64,000 nt of DNA from DATJGF01 sp035495315. Lineage in GTDB: Bacteria; Verrucomicrobiota; Verrucomicrobiia; Limisphaerales; UBA8199. Of this stretch, positions 25,119 through 33,539 are shown in pieces. The position numbers and the translations under genes were made by a program. The DNA lies in NCBI GenBank assembly GCA_035495315.1, contig DATJGF010000234.1, forward strand, positions 38,834-102,833. The letters are read 5' to 3'. Within the stretch, counting starts at the first letter, position 1. Every line of letters begins with the position of its first letter. The notes beneath the pieces are model-generated. The model saw only the letters and a program-made list of their open reading frames with translations. It did not search any database and was not told the DNA's origin.

Positions 25119-26474
25119 TCATTTCCGTGTTGTTGTTTCGGTGGGGGTTACGGTTGGCTCACGCGCAGCAGCTTCCCGCGTTGTGGTTGCGGCGGCAGGC
25201 ACGGGCCGCCGCCGCCACCAACTGGCCAGGATCGATCCTGATATATTCATCCAGGTGCCAAAAATCGCCGGCGCCAGCGCGGCATCGGCGCTCTTCAATA
25301 CGCTCATCGCCAGGCCGGTAGCCATCCCGCCGTTCTGCATGCCCACCTCCACAGCAATTGTGCGGCACGCGCTCTCGTCCAGTCGCACCGCTCGCGCTAG
25401 CCAATATCCGAGCAAGTAACCAACGGCATTATGCAGGATGGCCGCGAGGATCAGCGCGAGGCCTACGGTCATCAGGCGGTCGCGCGAACGCGCCGTGATG
25501 ATTCCAATTACAAAGCAAATCCCGGCCATCGAAACATAAGGCAGCGCCTTGTCCATCCAATCGCGGGGACCACGCAGCCAAATGCAAACGATGAGTTTCG
25601 TCAGCGCGACCAACCCGATTAACGCGAAACCGAGCACCGCACCGTGGCTCAACGGAATCAAAGCGCCAGGAAGATATGGCGGCACAAGCGCCGCGCCAAC
25701 CGCTAACACCACGCCGCAGGCCGCGATCACTGCCAGGTGCACAATCGACCCCGCCCATCGTTGCACGCTGTAAAGGATTTTGTGCGCCACCAACCCCGCG
25801 AGGACCGGCACGATGACCATGTTGAAGACTTCAATCATCATCGCGAAGAAGTCGATCGGCACCAACCGCGCCGCCAGGGTCTTCATAAGGATCGGCGTCA
25901 TCAACGGGGACACGAGCGTCGAACAGGCCGTAATCGTCACTGCCAATGCCACATTTCCTCGCGCCAGATACACGATCACGTTGGAAGCGACTCCGCTCGA
26001 TACCGAGCCGATGAGAATGACCCCCGCGGCCACCTCCGCCGGAAAACCAAATATTCGCGCGATCGTGTAACCCGTCAGCGGCATCACGCCGAAATGCAAC
26101 GCGACTCCAATCAACACCGGCCGCGGCATCAGCAGCACCCGGACAAAATCCTGTCCGCTCAGCTTTGTCCCCATGCCGAACATGATGATCTGCACGAGCG
26201 GCACGATCAGCAGTTTGAGCTCGAAACCAAACCATTGACCAAATGCCTGCGGCCAGACCATCGCTGCGGCTACGAATGCCAGAACTGACGCTGTAAATGA
26301 AAACCCACGAAGATTTTCTTGCACCCGAAAAAGCAGCGCCAATAACACAAGGAGCGGCGCCAAAAACGGTGCTAGCCCCAGACCGCTGCCTGCAGCCATC
26401 ACACCCAGCAGCCCGAGCACCGCCAGGACGACGCCAGCAGTGATGAATCGCAATGGTCCGGCAAATTCCTTCAT
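25119..26474 (-). CDS. Bile acid:sodium symporter (BASS) family transporter
   Basis: 451 residues with about ten hydrophobic segments. The family's conserved glycine- and serine-rich segments are present: FGVMPLTGYTIARIFGFP, GVILIGSVSSGVASNVIVYLARGNVALAV (the crossover region) and AVEVGMQNGGMATGLAMS (second crossover). BASS proteins use a sodium gradient to import organic anions such as bile acids, pantoate or 2-keto acids. The C-terminal ~35 residues (TTTREAAAREPTVTPTETTTRK) form a Thr/Glu-rich tail. It precedes the ManD-like gene by 4 bp; a sugar-acid anion substrate is therefore a reasonable guess, though not shown. Confidence 0.88.
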   Translation of the reverse strand: MKEFAGPLRFITAGVVLAVLGLLGVMAAGSGLGLAPFLAPLLVLLALLFRVQENLRGFSFTASVLAFVAAAMVWPQAFGQWFGFELKLLIVPLVQIIMFGMGTKLSGQDFVRVLLMPRPVLIGVALHFGVMPLTGYTIARIFGFPAEVAAGVILIGSVSSGVASNVIVYLARGNVALAVTITACSTLVSPLMTPILMKTLAARLVPIDFFAMMIEVFNMVIVPVLAGLVAHKILYSVQRWAGSIVHLAVIAACGVVLAVGAALVPPYLPGALIPLSHGAVLGFALIGLVALTKLIVCIWLRGPRDWMDKALPYVSMAGICFVIGIITARSRDRLMTVGLALILAAILHNAVGYLLGYWLARAVRLDESACRTIAVEVGMQNGGMATGLAMSVLKSADAALAPAIFGTWMNISGSILASWWRRRPVPAAATTTREAAAREPTVTPTETTTRK

Positions 26475-26530
26475 CTAATCAAGAACACCGAGTAACGCGC
26501 GCCCTGGCACAAACCATTACTGTATCTAAA

Positions 26531-26632
26531 TCCGAGATCCGAAGAACCGAAGGCCGAAGGAAGTCGGAGGTCCGAATTTCGATAAAAGATTTCGGGTTTC
26601 GGACTCCTTTCAGCCCTCGAATTTCGGATCTC
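26531..26632. repeat. Inverted pair of degenerate CCGAA-type repeats
   Basis: Left part carries CCGAGATCCGAAG, CCGAAGG, CCGAAGG and GTCGGAGGTCCGAA; right part carries TTTCGGGTTTCGGACTCC and TTTCGGATCTC. The 10-bp ends GAGATCCGAA (26534-26543) and TTCGGATCTC (26623-26632) are perfect inverse copies. It fills the gap between the cupin and BASS genes. Confidence 0.7.
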
Positions 26633-26641
26633 TTCATTTCT

Positions 26642-27085
26642 CTAATGCGACACCTTCACGACATAATACAAGAACGGTCCTCTCGCCTCTTTGAACCAAT
26701 GCGGGACACGATTCGGAATGATCAGCACATCGCCCTTCTCGAGTCGGCGTTCCTCACCGCCAACAATGCTTTTGCCGCGCGATTCGCCCGGCGCCGTCGA
26801 TCGCACCTCCGTCGCCTTGCCGCCAGTGACAATTGTCGCGGAGCCGTCGACTATGTAAAAAATATCAGTGTCGCTGTCATGGATCTCCGCCTCACCCGGA
26901 GCCTCGCGGCGCAGGGCCATCACCTTGAAATTGTTCGTCGCGATCAGCGTGCCGCCCTGAGCGAACATGGCTGCAACTTTGTCGTGGTCGAGATGAATGA
27001 CACCGTCAGCAGGGTTCTTCTCAGCCGCAATAACCGCCAGAACCACGACCGCTGCCAGTGAAAGGAAAAGACGCTTGGAAGTCAT
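26642..27085 (-). CDS. Secreted cupin-domain protein
   Basis: 147 residues from the ATG at 27085 (27112 adds nine basic residues). A signal peptide or anchor (MTSKRLFLSLAAVVVLAVIAAE) is followed by one cupin barrel, ~55-140: cupin motif 1 around EIHDSDTDIFYIVDGSATIVTGGKA, motif 2 around GDVLIIPNRVPHWFKE. Metal-binding residues of motif 1 are H and D/E in EIHDSDTDIF, and H in VPHWF from motif 2. Mono-cupins vary widely; with the catabolic neighbours a sugar-acid or isomerase role is conceivable but unproven. It lies upstream of the BASS gene in the same direction. Confidence 0.8.
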   Translation of the reverse strand: MTSKRLFLSLAAVVVLAVIAAEKNPADGVIHLDHDKVAAMFAQGGTLIATNNFKVMALRREAPGEAEIHDSDTDIFYIVDGSATIVTGGKATEVRSTAPGESRGKSIVGGEERRLEKGDVLIIPNRVPHWFKEARGPFLYYVVKVSH

Positions 27086-27169
27086 GCGGTCTTTTACCCG
27101 CCTCCGCCGCAAATGGAAAGTGGTTTTAAGCGATCAGCAATCCGCCGCGTGCCTCCGCACACTGCCCCC

Positions 27170-27235
27170 GGAACGCCGCGTTTACGCGGTAGGGAGGTAC
27201 AAAACCATGCTCCTGCCGCGTGAACACGGCGTTCC
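27170..27235. repeat. Compound palindrome (GGAACGCCG type)
   Basis: Outer 9-bp inverted ends GGAACGCCG (27170-27178) and CGGCGTTCC (27227-27235) enclose two internal hairpins, CCGCG-TTTA-CGCGG and GCCG...CGGC (around 27215-27230). Same plan as the CTCGCCGAG elements. It separates the cupin from the DUF2182 gene. Confidence 0.7.
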
Positions 27236-27258
27236 CATCTGAGACTGCAACTCGGAGC

Positions 27259-28047
27259 CTAACCGCGCGTCATGCGCCAAACGCCGAGGCCGATGATCAA
27301 CAGGCCGGAGAGACGCCCGCCCTGAACCCCCAGAGGGGCAGCTTTTTCGAGTAACACAAACAGAGTCAGGAGGCCAATCCACCACATGTTCATCACGCCG
27401 CCGACGAACAGCAGCAGCATCAGCGCCCAACAACAGCCAAGACAGTAGAAGCCATGGCCAAGCCCCAACCGGAAGGCGCCGACAACACCCGGTCGCCAAT
27501 GCTGCGCGATAAACGCCACCGGCGAACGGCACGAGTTGAGACAGCTGCGTTTATAAGGTGTGAGTTGATAGGCCCCGGCCACCAACAGCAACGCGCCACC
27601 AAGCCAGGGATTCGATGTTTCCATCATTGGCGATAACAGCAGCCAATGGCGCAGCACCAACTGGAGGACGGTCGCCACCAGGCTGAATCCCGTCCAGGCC
27701 AGAAGATACCCGGCAGCAAATGCATAAACGCGGGCAGGAGCGCTGCCGCTCTCGGGACTTTTATGAACGACGCCAGCATAGAGCAACAGGATGGGCGTCG
27801 CGGAAGGCAGCATCATGCCGAACATCATCACTACCCACATCGCGAACAGCAGTGCCTCGTGCGGAAAATCCCAGGTGTCCGTCATCATCCACGCCGACGG
27901 CCCGGTCATTGGCCCATACATGTCGCGAGCCATGGGAACGAGCCAGGCCCAACAAAGCCCGACACTCACGACGAGTGCGAACCCGATCAACCAGCGATCG
28001 CGCCGCAATAGATTCTCCAAATGAGTCGGATTAGCCATGCCCTCCAA
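27259..28047 (-). CDS. DUF2182 membrane protein (predicted metal-binding)
   Basis: 262 residues, about seven hydrophobic segments. The family pattern is clear: FAMWVVMMFGMMLPSATPIL, then TPYKRSCLNSCRSP (two Cys in a hydrophilic loop), then LGHGFYCLGCCWALMLLLF (CLGCCW). The clustered Met/His/Cys residues are the reason the family is described as a metal-binding integral membrane protein. It starts 30 bp after the DUF1326 stop in the same direction; the two families are known to co-occur, which implies a shared job, possibly copper handling, but this has not been proven. Confidence 0.85.
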   Translation of the reverse strand: MEGMANPTHLENLLRRDRWLIGFALVVSVGLCWAWLVPMARDMYGPMTGPSAWMMTDTWDFPHEALLFAMWVVMMFGMMLPSATPILLLYAGVVHKSPESGSAPARVYAFAAGYLLAWTGFSLVATVLQLVLRHWLLLSPMMETSNPWLGGALLLVAGAYQLTPYKRSCLNSCRSPVAFIAQHWRPGVVGAFRLGLGHGFYCLGCCWALMLLLFVGGVMNMWWIGLLTLFVLLEKAAPLGVQGGRLSGLLIIGLGVWRMTRG

Positions 28048-28077
28048 GACAGCTGGAATCTGTGATCTCCTTGAGCG

Positions 28078-28716
28078 CTAACGCACTACTCCGCGCGTCG
28101 ACCAATGGATCCGCGCCAGGTGAGCGTGGGACCCATCCAGATCCAACGGGATCGGTCCGGTGGCTTTTGAGTAGCCACTCAAGACCTCGCTCTCAGTGAA
28201 CTCGAAACCCGTCGGCATCGTTACCCGCACTGGATGAGCGGCGCCGGTCACCGGATTGCGAATCGAGTCGGCCTTGCCATCGAGAACTCCCGGCACGTTG
28301 ACCTGTGCCGCGCGCCCGCTGTAATCGATCGTGAGCTCGATCGGCTTGAAGAGCGTCGGCAAGTAATTGGCAATGGTTGTCGAAAAAACCTGCCAGATAA
28401 GCGACCCCGGCTCGGTTTCTCCTCCGTGAGAGATCGTTTCCAGTGCGGCCCGTTGTTGGTGATTCGCATGTTCGTCGACGATGGTCTGAAATTTGCCTTT
28501 GCCCAAATGGATCGCCCCGGGCCATGCGGCGATCATCCCCCACCTCAATCCATTAAGCGGCACATCACCAAAATGTCCCTTGTCAATCTGCACAAAACAG
28601 AAGGCCCGGCAATGACCTTGCGTCGGCGGCCCGTTGAATTGGCACGGACATCCCCAGTTGCAATTGCAATTTGTAAATTCAGTTCCCTGCATCGCCCAAT
28701 CAACATACTTGCTCAT
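28078..28716 (-). CDS. DUF1326 protein
   Basis: 212 residues from the ATG at 28716; the frame opens at 28857, but the extra 47 residues lack family character. The DUF1326 core begins at once: WAMQGTEFTNCNCNWGCPCQFNGPPTQGHC carries the diagnostic CNCNWGCPCQFN cysteine cluster, then KGHFGDVPLNGL. Two further domains of beta structure follow (LIWQVFSTTIANYLPTLF; VTMPTGFEFTESEVLSGY). The cysteine-rich start suggests metal binding. Precedes the DUF2182 gene by 30 bp. Transcribed divergently from the glycosidase-like gene. Confidence 0.85.
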   Translation of the reverse strand: MSKYVDWAMQGTEFTNCNCNWGCPCQFNGPPTQGHCRAFCFVQIDKGHFGDVPLNGLRWGMIAAWPGAIHLGKGKFQTIVDEHANHQQRAALETISHGGETEPGSLIWQVFSTTIANYLPTLFKPIELTIDYSGRAAQVNVPGVLDGKADSIRNPVTGAAHPVRVTMPTGFEFTESEVLSGYSKATGPIPLDLDGSHAHLARIHWSTRGVVR

Positions 28717-28938
28717 ACGATCGTTGTGTTCTGTCGTGTTCCACGCAGTAGCCGGCATCGGCATCGCGTGAGATGCCCATAGATTCCGCTGGATCACGCT
28801 GCCGGTCAAGGACGGGCGGAATTTTTCAGAACTCATATTGGCCCAGATGAAGCGCATTCAAATGATAATCTGCGGGAAGCTCGTCCGCATTGCCTTGCCG
28901 CAACGGCTCGCGACTGCTTTCCTGCCTGGGGCCACTTT

Positions 28939-30720
28939 ATGAAATTTCGAGTGCCGCTGAAGCTCATCCTGTTTGTTTGCGCTGGTATGTTCGCGCACCT
29001 TGGTTTCGCCGGCAGCGGCGACCAGGAAACTTCCACTATCGGTTCTCCCTGGCCGGCAACCGATGCGCTCGAGCGCCATTTGCCACCCCCCGACGAGGTC
29101 GGCCCGCCTCGCACAAACCGATGGGTCGGCATTTTTTATTTTCTCTGGCACAACGAGCCTGGCGCGGTCAGTCCGCTCGGCGGGCCATACGACATCGGCC
29201 GTATCCTCGCCAAAGACCCTGATGCGCTGAAAAAGCCCGCCTCCACGTTTTGGGGCGGGATTGGCACGAGCCATTACTGGGGGGAACCTCTTTTTGGCTA
29301 TTATCGCAGCACCGACCCGTGGGTGCTACGTCGCCATGCGCGCCTCCTCACCGAAGCAGGAATTGATACCCTCATCTTCGACACCACTAACGCCCGCAGC
29401 TATCCCGACGTCTACATGAAATTGTGCGAGGTCTTTCGACAGGTGCGGCAGGAAGGCGGGCGCACGCCCCAAATTTGTTTCATGGTCAACACCAAAGCGG
29501 GTGATACTGCCGCCGAGATTTACGAAGCTCTCTACAAGCCCGGACTATTTCGTGAATTGTGGTTTAACTGGGCAGGCAAGCCTTTGATGCTCTGCGACCC
29601 GGCTCAGGCTTCGCCGGAACTGCGCCAATTCTTTACTCTGCGCGCCGCCCATTGGCCTTTCACGCTGACCAACACCCCCTTGGCGTGGCACTGGGAAGCG
29701 ACCTACCCCCAGCCGTACGGCTATGTCGATGACCCGCAAAAACCCGAGCAGGTCAATGTTTCGGTCGCGCAAAATCTTCGCGCGGCCGATGGCAAAGTAA
29801 CCAGTATGAGCTTTGGCGACGCGCGCGGTCGCAGTTTCCACGCCGGTCGGGAGGAGACCGCTCCGGGATCGCTGAATTACGGTTACAATTTTCAGGAACA
29901 ATGGAGTCGAGCCTTCGAGCTTGGCGCCCCGTTCGTGATGGTCACCGGCTGGAACGAATGGATCGCCGGCAGATGGGGCGAGGCCAACGGCACACCGGTG
30001 TTTGTTGACCAGTTTAACGAAGAGTTCAGCCGCGATATTGAGCCAATGAAAGGAGGCCACGAGGATAACTACTATTATCAATTGGTCGCCAATGTCCGCC
30101 GGTTCAAAGGCGCACCGCCCGTACCTGCGGCCTCGTCCGCAAAGAAGATCAAGCTCGATGCCAGGTTCGATCAGTGGCGCCAGGTCGACCCCGAGTTCCG
30201 CGACGACATTGGTGATACGCTCAAACGCGATTCTGATGGCGTCGGCGGTTTGAAATATACCGACGTGAGCGGACGAAACGATATCGTCGCCTGTAAAGTC
30301 GCCAGGGACTCACTCAACGTTTACTTCTATGCTCAGACCCGCGCGGCTCTCACGCCGCCGACTGGATCGAATTGGATGTGGTTGTTGATCGATGCCGACC
30401 AGGAATCCAAAACCGGCTGGCAGGGCTATGATTATATCATTAATCGCACAGTCGAGTCGGCCAACACCACCTGGCTTGAAAAAAACGAAGATGGCTGGCA
30501 TTGGAAAAAGGTTGCGCGCTTAAAAATGACGGTGAAAGGACACGAACTGGCGCTCGCTGTTCCACGAACTGCGCTCGGACTAGCCAAAGGCAAAACGAGC
30601 GTCGCGCTTGATTTCAAATGGGCCGATCACCTGCAGTACCCGGGTGAGGTGATGGACTTTTACCTCAGCGGCGATGTCGCCCCGGAGGGACGGTTCAATT
30701 TTCGTTACGAGGGCGAGTAA
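28939..30720 (+). CDS. Secreted glycosidase-like protein (GH99/GH71-like) with C-terminal CBM9-like domain
   Basis: 593 residues with a signal peptide (MKFRVPLKLILFVCAGMFAHLGFAG). The catalytic part, ~55-400, is a TIM-barrel pattern: WVGIFYFLWHNEPG, YYRSTDPWVLRRHARLLTEAGIDTLIFDTTNA, and FVMVTGWNEWIAGRW (a W-N-E-W motif near the barrel end). These features recall GH71/GH99-type enzymes that act on alpha-glucans or mannans, but the assignment is by resemblance only. The last ~190 residues (KLDARFDQWRQVDPEFRDD ... VYFYAQT ... MWLLIDADQESKTGWQGYDY) look like a DOMON/CBM9-type beta-sandwich that would bind a carbohydrate. Confidence 0.75.
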   Translation: MKFRVPLKLILFVCAGMFAHLGFAGSGDQETSTIGSPWPATDALERHLPPPDEVGPPRTNRWVGIFYFLWHNEPGAVSPLGGPYDIGRILAKDPDALKKPASTFWGGIGTSHYWGEPLFGYYRSTDPWVLRRHARLLTEAGIDTLIFDTTNARSYPDVYMKLCEVFRQVRQEGGRTPQICFMVNTKAGDTAAEIYEALYKPGLFRELWFNWAGKPLMLCDPAQASPELRQFFTLRAAHWPFTLTNTPLAWHWEATYPQPYGYVDDPQKPEQVNVSVAQNLRAADGKVTSMSFGDARGRSFHAGREETAPGSLNYGYNFQEQWSRAFELGAPFVMVTGWNEWIAGRWGEANGTPVFVDQFNEEFSRDIEPMKGGHEDNYYYQLVANVRRFKGAPPVPAASSAKKIKLDARFDQWRQVDPEFRDDIGDTLKRDSDGVGGLKYTDVSGRNDIVACKVARDSLNVYFYAQTRAALTPPTGSNWMWLLIDADQESKTGWQGYDYIINRTVESANTTWLEKNEDGWHWKKVARLKMTVKGHELALAVPRTALGLAKGKTSVALDFKWADHLQYPGEVMDFYLSGDVAPEGRFNFRYEGE

Positions 30721-30730
30721 AGGGCTACCG

Positions 30731-30830
30731 AACAGCGGAACATCGAATACTGAACGCTGAACCTCGAACATCGAGCCGTTCAAAGTTCAGTGTTCAGAGT
30801 TCGAAGTTCGATGTTCAATGTTCCGCTGTT
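30731..30830. repeat. Inverted pair of degenerate 7-bp repeats with perfect 13-bp ends
   Basis: Ends AACAGCGGAACAT (30731-30743) and ATGTTCCGCTGTT (30818-30830) are perfect reverse complements. Inside lie heptamers TGAACGC, TGAACCT, CGAACAT in the left arm and inverse copies (AAAGTTCAGTG, AGAGTTCGAAG) in the right arm. Same type as the 8983-9111 element; found in the gap before the M20 peptidase gene. Confidence 0.85.
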
Positions 30831-30928
30831 CCCCCCCGTAGCTCGCCAGCGCCTCCCGACGCCCATGCTCTCCCTTCTCGACACTCCGGCCAATTAAGTA
30901 TAGCTTCGACGACCTGTATCCGGCCGTT

Positions 30929-32062
30929 ATGCCCATTATCAAAACGGAAAAACTGTTGCGTGAATTGGTGGCGCTGCCCAGCGTCAACCCCGCCTTCCTC
31001 CCCAAAGGTGATTCCCGCGCAGGTGAGCGGAATGTTGCTGAATTTCTCGGTGCGACGGCCGCAAACGCCGGCCTGGAAGTGTCGTTCCAACCGGTGTTGC
31101 CCGGAAGGTCGAACCTCTTTGCGCGGCTCTCACCCCGCGGCAAGATGCGCCAGCGAATCCTGCTCGCTCCGCACCTCGATACCGTCGTCGCTGAGGATTC
31201 CCAATTTGTTCCGCGAATAAAGGACGGACGTCTCTTCGGTCGCGGGGCGTGTGACACCAAAGGTTCGGTCGCGGCGATGATGTCAGCTCTCTGTCAACTT
31301 GCCACCAAACACCAGCGCCCGGCGGAGACCGAGATTATGTTCGTCGGCTTGATCGATGAGGAGAACGCGCAGGCCGGCTCGCGGGCATTGGCAGCAAAAG
31401 GTTTTTCTGCCGATTTGGCAATCGTGGGCGAGCCGACCCGCCTGGCTATCGTCACGGCTCATAAGGGCAGCCTCTGGCTGCGTATCAGAACTCGTGGCAA
31501 ATCGGCGCACGGCGCACGTCCAGAGCTCGGCCGTAATGCAATCCATTCCATGGCGCGGATAGTGCATCTGCTCCAAACGAAGTATGCCGCCCAACTCGCC
31601 CGCAAACGTCACCCGCTTTTGGGCAACGCGACCGTCAGCGTCGGCGTCATTTCCGGCGGCACACAGGCCAATATCGTTCCAGATGAATGCACCATCCTGG
31701 TCGATCGCCGGACCTTGCCAGGTGAAACCGAGGCCAGCGTCCGGCAAGAGCTCAACGCTTTATTGAAATCTAACCACCTGCAGGCCACGCACATCGATGA
31801 CAAGCAGGCGCCCTGTCTGCCACTGGAAACGAACACCAAAAACCCACTCGTGAGACGCTTTTTGCAGAGTACGGGCCAGCGTCGCCCCGCCGGAGTTAAC
31901 TATTTCTGCGACGCCGCCGTGTTGGCGCAAAACGGGATTCCGAGTGTCGCGTTTGGACCAGGAGATATCGCCCAGGCACATACCGCCGACGAATGGATCG
32001 CGCTCAACTCCCTCGAACGCGCGCGCGCTATGCTCCTCAAATTCTTCAGCTCCCTCCCTTGA
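30929..32062 (+). CDS. M20 family metallopeptidase/deacylase (ArgE/DapE-like)
   Basis: 377 residues with the full di-zinc site: His82 in PHLDTV, Asp84 beside it, Asp109 in GRGACDTKG, Glu144-Glu145 in DEEN, Glu168 in GEPT and a C-terminal His in AQAHTADEW. The lid-domain His is His194 in SAHGARPELG. This set is shared by acetylornithine deacetylase, succinyl-diaminopimelate desuccinylase and M20 aminoacylases; the exact substrate is not readable. No arginine or lysine biosynthesis genes adjoin it. The next gene (flippase, in frame from 32095) begins 32 bp downstream. Confidence 0.9.
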   Translation: MPIIKTEKLLRELVALPSVNPAFLPKGDSRAGERNVAEFLGATAANAGLEVSFQPVLPGRSNLFARLSPRGKMRQRILLAPHLDTVVAEDSQFVPRIKDGRLFGRGACDTKGSVAAMMSALCQLATKHQRPAETEIMFVGLIDEENAQAGSRALAAKGFSADLAIVGEPTRLAIVTAHKGSLWLRIRTRGKSAHGARPELGRNAIHSMARIVHLLQTKYAAQLARKRHPLLGNATVSVGVISGGTQANIVPDECTILVDRRTLPGETEASVRQELNALLKSNHLQATHIDDKQAPCLPLETNTKNPLVRRFLQSTGQRRPAGVNYFCDAAVLAQNGIPSVAFGPGDIAQAHTADEWIALNSLERARAMLLKFFSSLP

Positions 32063-32094
32063 ACCGAAACGCTCCGCACCAGTCCAATCCCTCA

Positions 32095-33354
32095 ATGCTT
32101 GCCGAGAATGTCGAAAACCCGCCATTGAGCCAGGCCGCCCACCGGGCTTCTTTTTTCCGCCAGAGCGGCTGGCTGATGATCGCCAACATCGGTGGCGGCG
32201 TGCTGATGTGGGCGGTCCACCTGCTGAACAAGGCAATTCCAGCCAGCGAATACGGGAACTTTGGTTTTTTTCTGGCGATTGTGATGCTGCTGCCGGCGAT
32301 CCCGCTGCAAATGATTCTCACGCAGCAAACAGCCAAGGCACTGGCAATCGGCCGGCAAGGAGAACTCGCAGGGGTGGTGCGGGCGTTCGCGGGTGGGGCT
32401 TTTCTGCTGTGGGCCTGCGGGGCGGTCATCGTGCTGTTATTTCAGCAACACATCGTCGAACACTGGCACATGAGCAATCCGGCCGGCCTTTGGATCACCC
32501 TGCCGGTCGTTTTGGTGTCGCTCTGGCTGCCAATGATCTGGGGCGTGCTCCAGGGACAACAGAATTTCCTTTGGCTCGGATGGAGTATGCTGGCCAATGC
32601 GGTGGGCCGGTTCAGTGTCGCGGCGGTCGCAGTGCTGCTGCTGCACGCGTATGCCGCCGGAATGATGACCGGGGTCCTGATTGGAGTGATTGCCTCCGCC
32701 TTGATTGGGGTGTGGCAAACGCGCGGAGTTTGGTTCGGCCAAGGCGAGCCGTTTGACGCCCGCGGCCTGCTTCGCCAGGCCGTTCCGCTGTTGCTGGCGT
32801 TCCTCGGATTCCAGATCCTGTTCACAGTCGATACAATTTTTGTAAAATCCTACTTCCCCGAAAATGTCGCCGGCTTTTACGTAAGTGCCGGAACTCTTTC
32901 GCGGGCTTTGATGTGGCTGGTGCTGCCGTTGGCGTCGGTAATGTTTCCACGCCTGGTGCACAGCGCCGCCAGGTCGGAAAAGAGCAATCTGATGGGCGTG
33001 GTCCTGATGGGGACGGGCCTCCTGGCTGTAACCGGCGCGCTCGGGTTATGGTTGGTGGGTCCCTGGGTCGTTCGCTTAATTTACAAACCGGAGTTCGTCC
33101 AGGTCGCCTCATCGATTCTACCCTGGTATGCCTTTGCGATGGTCCCCTTGTCGCTGGCCAACGTGCTTCTCAATAATCTGCTGGCTCGGCCCGATTCCAA
33201 ATGGGGCCTGGCGCTCAGCGTCTTCCTCTTGTCCGTCGCCTACATGATTGGTCTGACCGAATTTCACACCAGCCTCGTCACCGTGCTGAAAACCGTCGGT
33301 GCATTCAACCTCCTCCTGCTCGGCTTGTGTGGCTGGTTTTCTTTAAAACACTAA
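32095..33354 (+). CDS. Polysaccharide flippase-like membrane protein (Wzx/MATE type)
   Basis: 419 residues from the ATG at 32095; an earlier in-frame ATG at 31993 lies inside the M20 gene. About 12-14 hydrophobic segments in the arrangement of the MVF/PST flippase superfamily: WLMIANIGGGVLMWAVHLLNKAIPASEYGNFGFF at the N-terminus and AVPLLLAFLGFQILFTVDTIFVKSYFPENVAGFYVSAGTLSRALMWLVLPLASVMFPRL in the middle (the F-x-x-D/N and Y-x-x-A signatures). It would move lipid-linked oligosaccharides across the inner membrane. Together with the GT2 gene that is convergent to it this suggests cell-surface glycan assembly. Confidence 0.85.
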   Translation: MLAENVENPPLSQAAHRASFFRQSGWLMIANIGGGVLMWAVHLLNKAIPASEYGNFGFFLAIVMLLPAIPLQMILTQQTAKALAIGRQGELAGVVRAFAGGAFLLWACGAVIVLLFQQHIVEHWHMSNPAGLWITLPVVLVSLWLPMIWGVLQGQQNFLWLGWSMLANAVGRFSVAAVAVLLLHAYAAGMMTGVLIGVIASALIGVWQTRGVWFGQGEPFDARGLLRQAVPLLLAFLGFQILFTVDTIFVKSYFPENVAGFYVSAGTLSRALMWLVLPLASVMFPRLVHSAARSEKSNLMGVVLMGTGLLAVTGALGLWLVGPWVVRLIYKPEFVQVASSILPWYAFAMVPLSLANVLLNNLLARPDSKWGLALSVFLLSVAYMIGLTEFHTSLVTVLKTVGAFNLLLLGLCGWFSLKH

Positions 33355-33370
33355 AAACACCTCATAAATG

Positions 33371-33438
33371 GTGGGGGCCGGCTCGCCGAGCGGGCGACCC
33401 GTTTTTGCGCAGGAAAGGCTCGGCGAGCGGTCCCTACC
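33371..33438. repeat. Compound palindromic repeat (CTCGCCGAG type), second copy
   Basis: GGGCCGGCTCGCCGAGC on the left and GGCTCGGCGAGCGGTCCCTACC on the right repeat the plan of 5758-5834, in opposite overall orientation. Each half has its own palindromic core. Sits in the convergent gap between flippase and GT2. Confidence 0.75.
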
Positions 33439-33488
33439 GCGGAGGCCACTATCGGGATTTATGGAGATGATTTCTAGAAGGTCCTTAC

Positions 33489-33539
33489 GATTAGGATTAT
33501 TCCGGCTCCTAATCCTCATCCTAATCCTAATCCAGCCGG
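33489..33539. repeat. TAATCC hexamer repeat with 11-bp inverted ends
   Basis: GATTAGGATTA at 33489-33499 is the perfect inverse of TAATCCTAATC at 33522-33532, with CCTAATCC and CTCATCC units between them. The whole can form one hairpin; it could end transcription from either side because the flanking genes are convergent. No T-run was seen, so no intrinsic terminator is claimed. Confidence 0.65.

Noticed and set aside
33489..33539. Intrinsic terminator between the flippase and GT2 genes
   Set aside because: There is an 11-bp inverted repeat, but no T-run follows on either strand and the left arm is AT-rich.
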